Position numbers and translations under genes: made by a program
The notes under the pieces: generated by a model
Seen by the model: only the letters and a program-made list of their open reading frames with translations
The model's database searches: none
Told to the model about the DNA's origin: nothing
Source of the DNA: Morchella semilibera
Taxonomy: Eukaryota; Ascomycota; Pezizomycetes; Pezizales; Morchellaceae
Direction of reading: 5' to 3'
Length of the DNA stretch: 64,000 nt
Assembly: GCA_009192285.1 (NCBI GenBank)
Contig: WBVU01000008.1
Span: 1,746,370 to 1,810,369 of the forward strand
Shown: one piece after another, positions 9,288 to 19,704 of the stretch
How positions within the stretch are numbered: position 1 is the stretch's first letter
Layout: each line of letters starts with the position of its first letter

Positions 9288-11477
9288 TCATACTGTGTTT
9301 TCGGAGTCTGGTGCGTGCATGTAGCCCCCATTTAACCTCTCTCTCCTAATAACATTACCTTTTTTGATGCCTATTCTCTCCTTGTTCATACCCCTCTGGA
9401 CGAGCCACTCTTCAACCTCCACATCCGTTGCCTTCTTTGCAAATGCCATCATCTCCACCGTTTCCTCCCCTTTTAACTGCGACACCGCCTGCCAGGATTG
9501 TCCCAACGACGAATATCCCCGCATTTGGAAGAACAATACCACAGCATACATCATTAAAGACATATGAAACCCAATGAGTGCCAAAATAGCTGAAAATCCG
9601 TCCGCCCTGATGGGGACTTGGTGCTCCGCGACATTTCTCAACAGGGCGGGTTCAGTGATCGTAAGGTCCGCCCGGCGGCCCTCGTAGACTTGTAGGGCGC
9701 GGGTAGTCAAGAGTGCTTGAATGGCTAGAGCTGGATGTGTAGTTAATCTTAAGGTATTTTCGAAGATGCTGATGTAGCCTTCGTGGACTTTCACACCGAT
9801 ATAGCACCATACACACATCTTAGCCGTAGCGCCAAACGTTACCGAACTATTCAATGCCTCATCAACCAGGGAGCTTGGAATCAAGTTATCACCCTGATTC
9901 AAACGAGTTGTAGTATCCTTATCGTAACTGTTTAGTTGAAGGATTCCGCGCTTTTCGGGTGACAGGTCTTCTCCCGATCCATTCTCGGCACCGATAAACC
10001 TCCGAATCGCGGTTGAATTGTAAGTCAACATGTCTGCGCCCAAGACTAGCGACGGCTCAGTATGGTTCCAACCCACCCCTGCACTTGCTTCGATCTGGAA
10101 CACCTTTGAATTGGAACTGCTGAAGCAAAGACTTAAGCTCACATCGAATGTGTCCAGCTTAAGAGGGTGCCCTGCTGGCATCGGGGATGAGAGCCTTGTC
10201 CATTCCCCGTCAACACTATCGCCGTAGCCAGCCTGATTAACCATGGGGGTAATATTGTCCCAGAGGACCATGTCGGTTAAGCGTGTTATATTCATTACTA
10301 ACCAGGACCTATCAAAACCTAAATCAAGCGTTTCGTCTGAGGTTTCAAGCCCACTTTCCTGGGTACAGAGCGATGATTGCCACTCATAGAGCCCTGGAGG
10401 AGCATTGGGTAAGGAGAGAGGGGCCACGCAAACGAAATTGAGATATGGACTAGCAAGCCTATGGGGGCCTATATAGCCTGCAGCTGTAAGCTCCTCTGAG
10501 TGTTCGAAATAAGCGTCCATGCCGACCGTTACATTGATATAATCATACCCCTTTGTCAAGTCATGGATATAGGGAGGCATGCAGATAACTCTGCCATCGA
10601 CGAACGATGCTGGGCCCTTGTATAAGGCGAGTGTCTCTCGAGTTGGTTTATCGAGTGGTAAGAGTGCACGAATAACGTTGCCCGCCGCAAACAGAATACC
10701 TCTATTTTCCCGATTGCGAAAAAAAAGGTTATCCATGGCCGGTATCTCTGCGAAAATTGGAAAATTTGATGGTCTCTCCATCCAAGTGTTGCCATAAGAA
10801 CTAACATACCCCGTCCACCCTCGAGCTGGGTTACCAGCGTAAGATACATTAGTCCACCTTGATGGCGCCACAAGCGACATTTTACCAATATCCATGAGGA
10901 GGATGGTTGATGTGAATTGGCTGCATATTGTTGTTAATGACAGCAGCGCAGTCATAATCATTGCGATGTTCGACTTCCATCCTTTTCGAGCAAAAAAAAG
11001 TGGGAGTATCATATTGTGCGGGCCTGTGTTTGTGAATCTGTATATCGACACTGCTGCGGCATCCTGCAAGAGGATATCTCCACGCTGCAATGTTATCGAG
11101 GCTACAAACATGCAAAATACTGCCGCCTGCATAGTCATTGCACTTCGGATGATGATGGAAGTAAGAGTTATGGCCCGTAGGGTCCAATTTGAGAATACAA
11201 ATAATGACCAGGAATCCTGTTCGGAGACCCCTTTGGCCCCTGGCCTCCATAGATACCATAGAAAAGCGACCGCAAGGATAAGGGCGATGTTCCCGCAAAG
11301 AAGAATAGCAAGTTGCCAATAGCCGAGTTTGTTTACGTTCCTCTTCAGCCGGGTTGCTATGAACGGTTTTCTGTGTACTGGCATTGGGTGTTTGGATGTA
11401 CCGGCATTGTCTCTTGAGGGCGTTGGCGGAAGATCTAGATCGACTGTAGGTAGTGGTTTGTGGTTATGTCGAGCCAT
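9288..11477 (-). CDS. Multi-pass membrane protein of unknown function, 729 aa
   Basis: One uninterrupted frame from the ATG at 11477 (MARHNHKPLPTVDLDLPPTP). A cytosolic proline-rich tail of about 50 residues is followed by hydrophobic segments at about 53-79, 107-131 and 168-192. A long, presumably extracytosolic region with many N-x-S/T sites and paired Cys spans about 200-630, and a last membrane segment lies near 645-668 before a charged cytosolic C-terminus. The architecture (three N-terminal membrane helices, large outer domain, one C-terminal helix) matches an uncharacterised membrane-protein type common in Pezizomycotina, similar in plan to the DUF3176 group, though I cannot assign that domain. 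No introns. The 142-codon frame on the other strand (10894-11322) is a shadow. Confidence 0.85.
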   Translation of the reverse strand: MARHNHKPLPTVDLDLPPTPSRDNAGTSKHPMPVHRKPFIATRLKRNVNKLGYWQLAILLCGNIALILAVAFLWYLWRPGAKGVSEQDSWSLFVFSNWTLRAITLTSIIIRSAMTMQAAVFCMFVASITLQRGDILLQDAAAVSIYRFTNTGPHNMILPLFFARKGWKSNIAMIMTALLSLTTICSQFTSTILLMDIGKMSLVAPSRWTNVSYAGNPARGWTGYVSSYGNTWMERPSNFPIFAEIPAMDNLFFRNRENRGILFAAGNVIRALLPLDKPTRETLALYKGPASFVDGRVICMPPYIHDLTKGYDYINVTVGMDAYFEHSEELTAAGYIGPHRLASPYLNFVCVAPLSLPNAPPGLYEWQSSLCTQESGLETSDETLDLGFDRSWLVMNITRLTDMVLWDNITPMVNQAGYGDSVDGEWTRLSSPMPAGHPLKLDTFDVSLSLCFSSSNSKVFQIEASAGVGWNHTEPSLVLGADMLTYNSTAIRRFIGAENGSGEDLSPEKRGILQLNSYDKDTTTRLNQGDNLIPSSLVDEALNSSVTFGATAKMCVWCYIGVKVHEGYISIFENTLRLTTHPALAIQALLTTRALQVYEGRRADLTITEPALLRNVAEHQVPIRADGFSAILALIGFHMSLMMYAVVLFFQMRGYSSLGQSWQAVSQLKGEETVEMMAFAKKATDVEVEEWLVQRGMNKERIGIKKGNVIRRERLNGGYMHAPDSENTV

Positions 11478-12536
11478 AGTACGTTCCCCCTATCGATCAC
11501 GATTAATCCCGTTAGCTTTTTATTCTGATATAGCTATAATTTATTGCAAAGAGGAATGATATATACCTACTAATCGCTCTCCGATATAGAAATTAGGACA
11601 AAGGGCAGGCTTAATATATTTCGGGAGGAGAGTAGTCATCAGAAGTTCAAAAGCCTTGATCAATTGAGGGGTGAGTTGAATATTTATAAACCACCTAGTT
11701 GAACCCTGGCCGTTCGAATCCTGGTCCCTAGTCCCTACATGTAGTAGCTTACTTTTAGCTGCATGCTACATGTGGTACCTACATGTACTCTAGCTGTGGA
11801 ATGTAGGTACATGTACTTATACAGGTACATACATGTACCTAAGTCGGAAATAGCAGTTCTCCACCCAATGATCAACACAAGAAAAAAAGGGATCGACTTT
11901 CTCACTGCCAATAAGCATGTAGGGCTGAAAGAAGAGTTTCGACCGGGTACTTGTCGTGGGTATTTTCTACACATGCGGTACAAATAGTGAGTACGTTCTA
12001 TATACTCTGAGTTGGTTTTACTCTAGCTCTACATCATGTATTTACTTAAATATTTAGAGTGCTACGTGCAGAGTGCATACATGTAGGTTGTATGTATGTA
12101 GGTAATAAGGGGCATTGCACTTCACGATTTCACCCCTGCTACCCCAGTAATATAAGTGGTACGAATAATTCCTTACCCCACTCTACGCTTAGTCGAGCTA
12201 CGTGAGTACGGCGGTATATCACGGCGGCAAAAGTGCGATACGCCAAACCTGTAATTGACTCCTCTTTATCAATATTTTTTGGGGTACCTCAACCATCAGT
12301 CTCTTCTTTTGGTGGTCAACATAAGGATATGCCCTTGTGCAGTAGCAGTCAGTGCACCCCCATACTACTATCAATTTAATTAAACATAAAATTGACAAGG
12401 AGATCGCGTCACAGAACACAAGACCAACTGGGTTTGTCCACCGTACCAAGCTTACTTACTATATGTACTCTTGCCCCGCTTAAAATTGCAAAAACACACA
12501 AAAGCAAAAGAAAATTATCTCATAGGCTGATTTGAT
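11478..12536. other. Intergenic with TACATGTA cluster
   Basis: Between the promoter side of the 729-aa membrane gene and the 3' end of the PDI gene. A dense group of TACATGTA and related palindromes lies at 11735-11840, with further GTATGTATGT repeats near 12075-12105. No gene seen. Confidence 0.55.
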
Positions 12537-14117
12537 TTACAACTCATCATGCTCTTCTTCCTCTTTATCTTCAGCAACCAAACCTGCCGGCAGCTTTTCC
12601 TTCTTAACATCACCAAGCCTAACACCATCCAGCCACGCCAAGATCTCGACTTCATTTGTGACGTCGCCCTCGAATTTTCTGACCCAGTTCCTTCGCGCAT
12701 TCACGGCCACGATAGCGCCTGAAGAAGACTTATCTAGGTCCAACTTTTCCAAAAGACCCATGGCATGCTCTGAAGAAGACACGAGCTTGTAAAGGTTAAA
12801 AGCGCTGACGGTCCTATGCAAAAGGGTATTGTAAACACTGGTAAAGGTTTCAGACTCGGCCGGGGTGATAGCCAAAACGCAAGTCTTAGACTTGGGAGAG
12901 AGGCATGCCTCAGTCAGGGCAGTTTGGTCAGAAAGAATGGGAACTTCTACTTTAACTGCTCATGTGTCAACTTTAACATTTTGAGTCATAAAGGGTTAGG
13001 GTTATTCGTACGCTTTTCTGGCTCGGGAGCCTTATCCTCAATTGGAGCACCCTCGTCTTTGACCTCTACTACAATCGGCTGTTCTTCAGTTTTCTTGGCC
13101 CCTGCATTCTTTAGTTTAGGAGAAGCTTCAGGCTCCTCCTTCACAGGAGGTGCGATTTGGCTAAAAAACGCAAACAAATCGTCCTTCGCGATCTTCCCTG
13201 TATAGACAATACTCTCCTTGTCTCCGCCAGGAAGGACCACCACAGTCGGGAAATTGTCAATTCCGAAGGCCTCAACAGCCTCCGCCTCTTTATCCCGAAT
13301 TTGAGCAAACGAGATGGATCCCAAAAAGTCGATGGCAAGAGCTTTCCAGAGCGCGCTCGTAACGCCCTTGTTAGTGAACAGAATCGCCTTAATAGTCTCG
13401 TTATTGTTTGAGAGAAATTCATCGAGCTTAGCGGAGGTAACACGAGTAACATGATTTGGTATACGTTCAGCGACAGCGTCAGAAATAGCTTTTGCAGATC
13501 GAGGTCCCTGGTAGTCTATGATTGGTTAGCAACAGACTTTTATGACAACGGAGGGGTCTAATAAACAGACCTTCAACAGATGGCTTTCCCTTCTTCCCAG
13601 AGGGCTTAAAAATCTTCAGTGTCGGAAAGCCCTGAACTCCCTGCTGCGAACACAAATTTTTGTTTTTTTCCTCGTCGCAATTGACTGCAGCAACCTTGGC
13701 AAAGCCTTTCAGCGACTTTGCAACCTTCTCATAATCAGGCTTGAGATTTTTGCAGTGCCCACCTGTAGGTTAAGTTAGCGCTTATAAATGAGTGTTGAGT
13801 AGCGGGCTACTAACACCATGGAGCAAAAAACCTTGATCAGAGCGCAGTTCAGTCAGCCTCTATGTCTGAAGTGGTAGAAAACCATGGCACAGGGTGGAAA
13901 TTACTCTACAACCTGCATTCCGGTAGCTAGATATTAGTTTCTATCTGAACTTTGTGACTTCACGAAAACTCACAGCAGCATGGTCAGATTGCAGAATCTC
14001 CTTCTTGAATCCCTTTTCGTCAAGATTTAGAACCCCACTTGTCTTCGAGTAGAAGGCACTAGCACCGTGCGCCATTGCCAAAAAGGCAACGAGAGTAACA
14101 TCTCTGAGGAGAACCAT
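12537..14117 (-). CDS. ER protein disulfide isomerase, one thioredoxin active site, HDEL tail
   Basis: Thiol oxidoreductase of the ER lumen that forms and rearranges disulfides in secreted proteins. Six exons: 14117-13974, 13912-13905, 13831-13815, 13762-13571, 13515-13012, 12958-12537, giving 428 aa with every junction in phase. Residues 1-21 are a signal peptide. One thioredoxin domain follows with VVEFFAPWCGHCKNL, active site Cys57-Gly-His-Cys60, and the cis-Pro motif GVQGFPTLKI. A second, redox-inactive thioredoxin-like segment (FGIDNFPTVVVLPGG) and a Glu/Lys-rich linker precede the C-terminal domain. The chain ends HDEL, the ER retrieval signal. Layout is closest to Mpd1/P5-like fungal PDIs rather than classical Pdi1, which has two CGHC sites. 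Exons 2 and 3 are only 8 and 17 nt and encode VVE and FFAPWC; without them the catalytic motif is lost, so simple gene finders would break this gene. Confidence 0.92.
13815..13831 (-). other. Microexon (17 nt) of the PDI gene
   Basis: Encodes the last base of Glu51, then FFAPW and the first base of Cys57. The acceptor is CAAG with a CTGAC branch-like site about 25 bases upstream; the donor is GTTAGT and the next intron has GCTAAC before its CAG. The WCGHC catalytic motif is cut inside its first Cys codon. Confidence 0.85.
13905..13912 (-). other. Microexon (8 nt) of the PDI gene
   Basis: GTTGTAGA, flanked by ATGCAG on its 5' side and GTAATT on its 3' side in the minus-strand sense. It supplies Val49, Val50 and two bases of Glu51, exactly the residues expected before FFAPWC in PDI proteins, and it restores phase between exon 1 and the 17-nt exon. 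Confidence 0.85.
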
Positions 14118-16126
14118 GATTGTATGATCGACGAGTAAATTGGTAGATAGATTCTATCGGTCAAGTAGGTATAGATTTTGGGTGTTGGAGAAAGCTTAAG
14201 GAGCTAACTTTGAGGAAGTGGCCTTTTAGCATGAGGCCACCTAAAGAAAGTCTGGGGTACATGAATGATGACATAAGCATCGAATGTTTCAAATGGACAA
14301 GTAGCCTTAACACACCTCGTATGACAAACCGGCGCGGCACTACACTTAGATGACCTCGGTGCAGGCAAGAAGAGCCCGAATATTAATTATCTATCTGTAG
14401 ATACTTTAATTTGGTGTCTGTTAAATCCTCGGCCTTGAAGCATAATTATATAACGAGTCACAAAAATCTTTTGATCATATTTCGAATTCCACGAATCAGC
14501 CAAGGTCTCATTTTCAAAGGAGCTCCCTCACGACCCTCTTGGACAATTCTTACTCGATACCCGACCTTTTCTGCTCTCCTTATGCGCATGTAGTTACATG
14601 TAAGGATTGAATACATCATGTTCTCTAGCAAACGACGGCAAACCAGCCCCTACGTACTAAACCTGGGGTTGCATGCTAAAAAAAAACGGTGCACTAAAAG
14701 CTGTGTTTCTACAAATTTACTCTTTATTTTATACAATCGTATGAGAATAATCATAGTATTACGTTGTCCCTAATATGTGAGGTTGGGGAAGATAGCCTAA
14801 CCTTTCCTAATAGACAAACTGCATGTAGTTAAGAGATGGGCCGTAGAGTAAGGCTTATATAGACTCCATATATATATATATATATTTTCCCCTTGTTTAC
14901 TCCATACATGCATCCAGCCCGTAGGCTATGGCAACCCTCTGCCCCCCACTCTCCGAAGACAGAGGAAATCTTCCTCCCCAAAAAGAAATCATCTTCTCAG
15001 TCCTCCTCAACACTGGCCAGCCTAGTGCGCTCACTGTCTCGAGCCTCATATGCATATATCATTCACTTAGGCAAGCACTCCCCGGCCCGTGGCCAAAGAA
15101 AAGAAAAAAACATTCTATCTCAACTCAAATTCGGCCCAAACTTCTTCTCCGTCCTCATGCCCGTAAATTCTGTCTTCAATCCATCTTTTCTGATCCATGT
15201 ATGATACTAGACTCCGTATATATGAAGTATGTATATACAATATTCAACTGTTACGGCGTGCTCATCTTTTTTTGTCGCAATCCCACCACATGCAAATTGC
15301 GAGGATCATGATTTTAACTAAGATTGCCCATAATTAAATAAAAACCTTTCATCATAGCTTGTCACTCGCCCCGATCAAACAATTTGAAAATTTACAGCCA
15401 TCTCTTTATAAGAGCACATCTACCTCTCCTAACAGACTGCGCATGCGATGTGGCGCCCCTTCTCATATATATCTGTCTCTTGTAACACTACTTCATACTT
15501 TATATATAATACAAGTCTCTTTTTCTCTCTAAAGATAAGCCTTCTATCCAACGTACAGATATTACATCGAAAAGTTCTCTCCTTTTCGTTTATTTTTAAT
15601 CTTTCCCAGGAAGACCTCTACATTAAGCCGATCCCACGAAGAGCACTATCTATAATGTTCTAAGAGTATTTTGTGATCATGAAGGCATCTTTAATTTTAG
15701 TGGTGCTAGCAGGAAATTCGAAAGGAAAACTTTCAGGGTAAAGTGACCAAAGTCTTCTGGGAGCTTCGTAAGGCGTCAAGTAATGTGCTTTTATAATCTG
15801 AATTGAAGTAAACACATTGATTTAGCGATATTTTCTCTCGAGTATATATGTGTATATATGTCGGAATTTAAAAGCATCGATTGGGCCATGCGCCTAGGGA
15901 AATCATCAATTGATAACTTCAATTCTTCATTCATGTTAATATATAGTGATACCTTATGTAACGACGCGACTATATCTATGGTGATGGAGGATCTATATAG
16001 CGGCGTAAAATTTCCCTAGCATCTAGGAGTATAGAATAAAGAGATACATATATAAATAGGGGAAAATGTAAACGGGAGATAGAGAGAGAGAGAGGGAAGG
16101 AAGAAAAGAAACTTAATTACATGTAT
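14118..16126. other. Intergenic region
   Basis: Holds the PDI promoter, a short stretch at 14349-14374 similar to one end of the element at 47886-47988, an (AT)n microsatellite at about 14866-14886 and a (GA)n tract at about 16080-16096. Frames at 14893-15311 show no domain. No gene supported. Confidence 0.55.
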
Positions 16127-17185
16127 TCACTTTTTGTTGTTACCGGTGGTAATCGCAAAAATGAACTCGCGTACCTGAAAAAATGCGTAAAGAGCTGGAA
16201 AAAAAAGTAAACCAATTCCCGTAGCCCACATAGCAAAAGTTGAAAATGACTTTACTGATACATGATATCCCAAACCTCCAGGTGTTGACTCTGCAGCTAA
16301 AGAAGCCTGCATCGCCGTCAAAACCACAGAGACACTACCAAAGAAAAACAGGTATGGCGCCATAAACCGACTGAAGTATTGCAGATATTGCGTGTATGTA
16401 TCAAAATAGTTCCACCCATAACCGAAAACCTTGGTGTAAAAATTGAGTCTAGAAAGTCGTAGCTCACCGTATACGTACCTGTCGGTAACGTTCGAGCTGG
16501 GTAGGTTCCGGAAACATTGAATAAACTTACACCACCTCACCCACGTAATATACTCGTCCTTCGGCAGTAATCCTTTTTCCTTTGCTATTTCGAAATCGGA
16601 TTCGTGGACGATCAGCTTCGAGTAGGTACTCAGCAAGCCGTTCGCAGCCTTGTGAATCCCAGATGACCCTCCGGATCCAGATATATATCTATAGAAAAAG
16701 GCGTAATTGAGGAGATACCGGGGGACCGGTTTGATGAATATTTGGTCATAGTACCAAACGAGGTGGAGTGTAGGGTCCTCAGTGATAATTATCTGTCGGT
16801 TTCTAATTGCCTGACGATGCAAGGGGTTGATATTGTTCTTACTAGAAAGTAGCCAAAGGTGATGGCTCATGCTATCCAGTAGCTCCGTTGTGAGATCTTT
16901 CTTAAGGAATTCCATCACTTCAGCCGTCTGGTTCTTAAGCTGATACATCGGCTGCCCAGGGATGAATGGAGTATCTTTGTATAATTCCCGGGCTTCATTG
17001 TTCCGTACGCTCTTCTCATTCCATAATAGAGTATCCCCCTCCGGATGAACAGGTCCTCCCGAGCCTCCATTTGCGTCCGTCAGTTCTACATATTGTATTA
17101 AATCGTCAACTAACTCGTCTTCCGGTAAAAAGCAACAAGCACCTAGTTTCCAGTCCGGGTCTGTGTATGAAGGATGACTTGACAT
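16127..17185 (-). CDS. Uncharacterised membrane protein, 352 aa (Pezizomycotina family)
   Basis: Uninterrupted frame from the ATG at 17185 (MSSHPSYTDPDWKLGACCFL). The first 250 residues are soluble and mixed; the middle holds DEYITWVRWCKFIQCFRNL and RYVYGELRLSRLNFYTKVFG. Two hydrophobic segments lie near the end, about 270-292 (PYLFFFGSVSVVLTAMQASL) and 315-340. The pattern of an R-L-x-R-L-N block, then an aromatic Y-x-x-Y-x-x-F stretch, then a helix ending in VLTAMQxxL is one I know from many unnamed proteins of filamentous ascomycetes; function is unknown. No signal peptide or intron. It stands 0.5 kb from the transposon cluster and shows no sign of disruption. Confidence 0.85.
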   Translation of the reverse strand: MSSHPSYTDPDWKLGACCFLPEDELVDDLIQYVELTDANGGSGGPVHPEGDTLLWNEKSVRNNEARELYKDTPFIPGQPMYQLKNQTAEVMEFLKKDLTTELLDSMSHHLWLLSSKNNINPLHRQAIRNRQIIITEDPTLHLVWYYDQIFIKPVPRYLLNYAFFYRYISGSGGSSGIHKAANGLLSTYSKLIVHESDFEIAKEKGLLPKDEYITWVRWCKFIQCFRNLPSSNVTDRYVYGELRLSRLNFYTKVFGYGWNYFDTYTQYLQYFSRFMAPYLFFFGSVSVVLTAMQASLAAESTPGGLGYHVSVKSFSTFAMWATGIGLLFFPALYAFFQVREFIFAITTGNNKK

Positions 17186-17704
17186 GAAAAAGATAGAAAA
17201 TGGTGATTATTATATTATTTTAATAGACTTCGTCTTCGGGGTGTCGAAAGTTTGGACGAGCTCAGGCCTGGTCGAGGCGCCAGCTCATGCATACATTTAA
17301 TATCTGGGGCTTCGCAAAGAGGCGGAGTTCTTGGCGCACATGAATGTATCGAATATATCCCCCCCCCCCAATCACAGTGCCGCCATATATGCAACAAGTA
17401 CTCAGAACCCGACGACAATTGGTTGGGAATGTGTGAGGCTGGGGCCAATAAGACCTGCCAAGAGTTCCTATCTTGAATTGGGGGGAAAAATTTATCAGAA
17501 CCTTTCCAAGATCCTCATCAAAAAATCCGGAAAAGATTTATCTATCAGTACCTTCTCTATATGCTATTTGGGTACAAATTTGACTGTGTAGAGATAACTT
17601 TCATCAGGCAGCAGTAAAATTGAGGGCTAAGTTTTGGCCTCTTGAGTTTCTTGGGGTATTTGGGTACATGGTTCCGGGTGGGGCCAACTTGGCAATTAGT
17701 AATA
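17186..17704. other. Intergenic between the 352-aa gene and the nested transposons
   Basis: Promoter side of the 352-aa gene. A C9 run lies at about 17361-17369. Nothing else is recognised. The DNA element begins at the TA at 17703-17704. Confidence 0.5.
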
Positions 17705-17742
17705 TGGTGCGGTGCAGCTTAAAGGTGACAAAAGTTGCATCG

Positions 17743-17863
17743 CTTATAACTTTTCAACAAGACAAAATATCAAAAATCTAACACACAAAATTGTAGATAC
17801 AGGTATGATGAAGACATTTGTGTGTTAGATTTTTGATATCTTGTCTGTTGAAAAAGTTATAAG
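17743..17863. repeat. Long hairpin: 47-bp arms, 27-bp loop
   Basis: The left arm (17743-17789) and right arm (17817-17863) are near-perfect inverted copies, sharing ATATCAAAAATCTAACACAC and CTTATAACTTTT-type ends; about three positions differ. It lies inside the DNA element interrupted by the LINE. Transcribed, it would give a stable foldback RNA. It may be an internal part of the element or a separate older insertion. Confidence 0.75.
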
Positions 17864-18056
17864 AGATGCCATTTACCTATTTTTGTATGTAAAAAGCGCC
17901 AAGACCTGGTGGAGTGGAACAGTATTATACCCATTTATACCCCCTACATCACACACTTGCAGCCAAGATGTAGTTTTCAGCCATAACATGGCTGGAATCC
18001 AAGGCTCTTATTGGTCAACAAGCAGCCGGAGTGGCTATGATTGTTCCAGCTGAGAT

Positions 18057-18072
18057 ACCGGCATGTCACCTT
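18057..18072 (+). repeat. LINE target-site duplication, left copy
   Basis: ACCGGCATGTCACCTT directly before the 5' end of the LINE. It is identical to the copy after the poly-A tail and lies inside the host DNA element, close to its right terminal repeat. Confidence 0.9.
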
Positions 18073-18198
18073 CAGCTCCTTTCCCGCTATTCTACCAATT
18101 TTTGAAATTAACCACCATAATCTGTGAAGCAACCGCGTTACACAAGCACAAAAGTCTTTAGAACTTAGGCTTCAAGCATCACCAACCCCCTCGCAACC

Positions 18199-19701
18199 AT
18201 GCCCCCACCCTCTCAAGCAATGCAGAAAGCCTTCGACTCCATGCAAGTGGGCCTAATCGATGGCGAAATTACTGATAACACATTCACTAACCCCATCGGC
18301 GACCTCGCCATGAAAATCTTCGACGACACCAATACCTCTGACGACGTCAGGCTTCTCCTCACGCTTATCCTAGGCATAGTCAAACAGACCACCATCCTAA
18401 CCGGAGAAGTGGCCAGCCAAACACAATCCATCGATATCCTATCCGAGGACATCCACAAGCTCAAGGAACAGCGGGCAACCCCTGAAATCAATAACCGTTT
18501 CGACAGGGTCGAAACCCTTCTTCAGGAAGTTAACACCCAAAAAACACCCAACCCCCAACAGCCACAGCCACCACAAACCCAGGCAAAACAACATAAGCAA
18601 CAACAACAACCACCTCAACCACCACAACAACGCCAAACCAGACCCCCCCCCGCAGTTACCGAGAAAAAGTCCTATCTTCAAGCAGCCCAAGAGAATCTTA
18701 ACACTTGGGAAACAGCATCACCGAAGAAAAAACGTCAAAGCAAGAAGACCACCCCCGCTACAGAGCAAGCAAAGGCCCTTCCTGCCGCCCAACGCCGCTT
18801 CTTCACAACCAGGACCTCTCCACAACCAGTACCAGAAAGCGACCGTGTTGCCGCCGAACTCTCAGTAGCCCTCGCACAAATGCTAGCCAGGAATAAACAA
18901 GTTCACCCAGTCACAGCCCTCTCCGTCAACATCAACGCCAAAGGTTCCGTGTCGATTCTCCCACACCACACAGTCTCATCCGCCACCTACGCCCTCTGGT
19001 ACGAAGCAATGACCGCGATTGTCAACCAGAAAATTGGCAGCACTGAGAACCCATGCACATGCTTCCGTCCTGCCCCTACCAACGTCGACATTGCCATCCA
19101 CGGCGTCCCTCTATACAACCTCAAAAATAAAGAGACACTTAACGACAACTTCCCGGAAATCATTCGCCTAGCAACAGGAATCACACCCTTTGCCTGTCGA
19201 TTCCTTAACAAAGATGATGATCTCCGCAATCTTAAAGCCACCTCCTCAATAATTATCACAGTCACATCAGAGGAATCTACTGTTATCGGCTCCTCAATTA
19301 GACTCTTCTCCAGACCCAGAAAATGCCAAATCATGTGGTCCGCCACCCCCTCCACCCAATGCCGCAACTGCTACGCCTTCGGACACGCCACCCAAGGGTG
19401 CAAACAAGCAAAACCAACCTGCCCCGTCTGCGCCAAAGAACATACCAGAGCACAACACTCATGCCCAATCCCAAGCTGCAAAGGAAGATGGTTTGAAGCC
19501 CTGGGATGCTGTGATGTTACAAAAGCAAAATGCACCAACTGCAATGGAGGACACCAAGCAACCTCCCGCAACTGCCCAGCCCTCCTTGCCATTATCGAAG
19601 CCAATCAAAAGAAAACGGAAAAGACCACCCCAACTACACCCATGGAAGCAGCTATGACAGATGCCCCCCAGGATCAATCAAATCCCATTACACAATTCTA
19701 A
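18199..19701 (+). CDS. LINE ORF1: nucleic-acid-binding protein, 500 aa
   Basis: Gag-like protein expected to bind the element RNA and form the ribonucleoprotein with ORF2. Residues 50-112 are helical with a heptad-like pattern (VASQTQSIDILSEDIHKLKE), 113-150 are a Gln/Pro-rich linker, and 155-215 are basic. The C-terminal part has three knuckles: Cys388-x2-Cys391-x4-His396-x4-Cys401, Cys408-x2-Cys411-x3-His415-x6-Cys422 and Cys445-x2-Cys448-x3-His452-x6-Cys459, plus an extra Cys pair (437-438). This set of zinc knuckles is typical of ORF1 in Tad/I/jockey-like LINEs. The stop TAA is followed after one codon by the ORF2 ATG in the same frame. Confidence 0.92.
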   Translation: MPPPSQAMQKAFDSMQVGLIDGEITDNTFTNPIGDLAMKIFDDTNTSDDVRLLLTLILGIVKQTTILTGEVASQTQSIDILSEDIHKLKEQRATPEINNRFDRVETLLQEVNTQKTPNPQQPQPPQTQAKQHKQQQQPPQPPQQRQTRPPPAVTEKKSYLQAAQENLNTWETASPKKKRQSKKTTPATEQAKALPAAQRRFFTTRTSPQPVPESDRVAAELSVALAQMLARNKQVHPVTALSVNINAKGSVSILPHHTVSSATYALWYEAMTAIVNQKIGSTENPCTCFRPAPTNVDIAIHGVPLYNLKNKETLNDNFPEIIRLATGITPFACRFLNKDDDLRNLKATSSIIITVTSEESTVIGSSIRLFSRPRKCQIMWSATPSTQCRNCYAFGHATQGCKQAKPTCPVCAKEHTRAQHSCPIPSCKGRWFEALGCCDVTKAKCTNCNGGHQATSRNCPALLAIIEANQKKTEKTTPTTPMEAAMTDAPQDQSNPITQF

Positions 19702-19704
19702 AGA

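Noticed and set aside
10894-11322. 142-codon open frame on the plus strand
   Set aside because: It lies wholly antisense within the 729-aa membrane protein gene, has no domain, and its openness follows from the codon use of the real gene.
11700-11730. CGTTCGAATCC word resembling a tRNA T-arm
   Set aside because: The flanking bases do not pair as a T-stem, and no acceptor, D or anticodon arm can be drawn.
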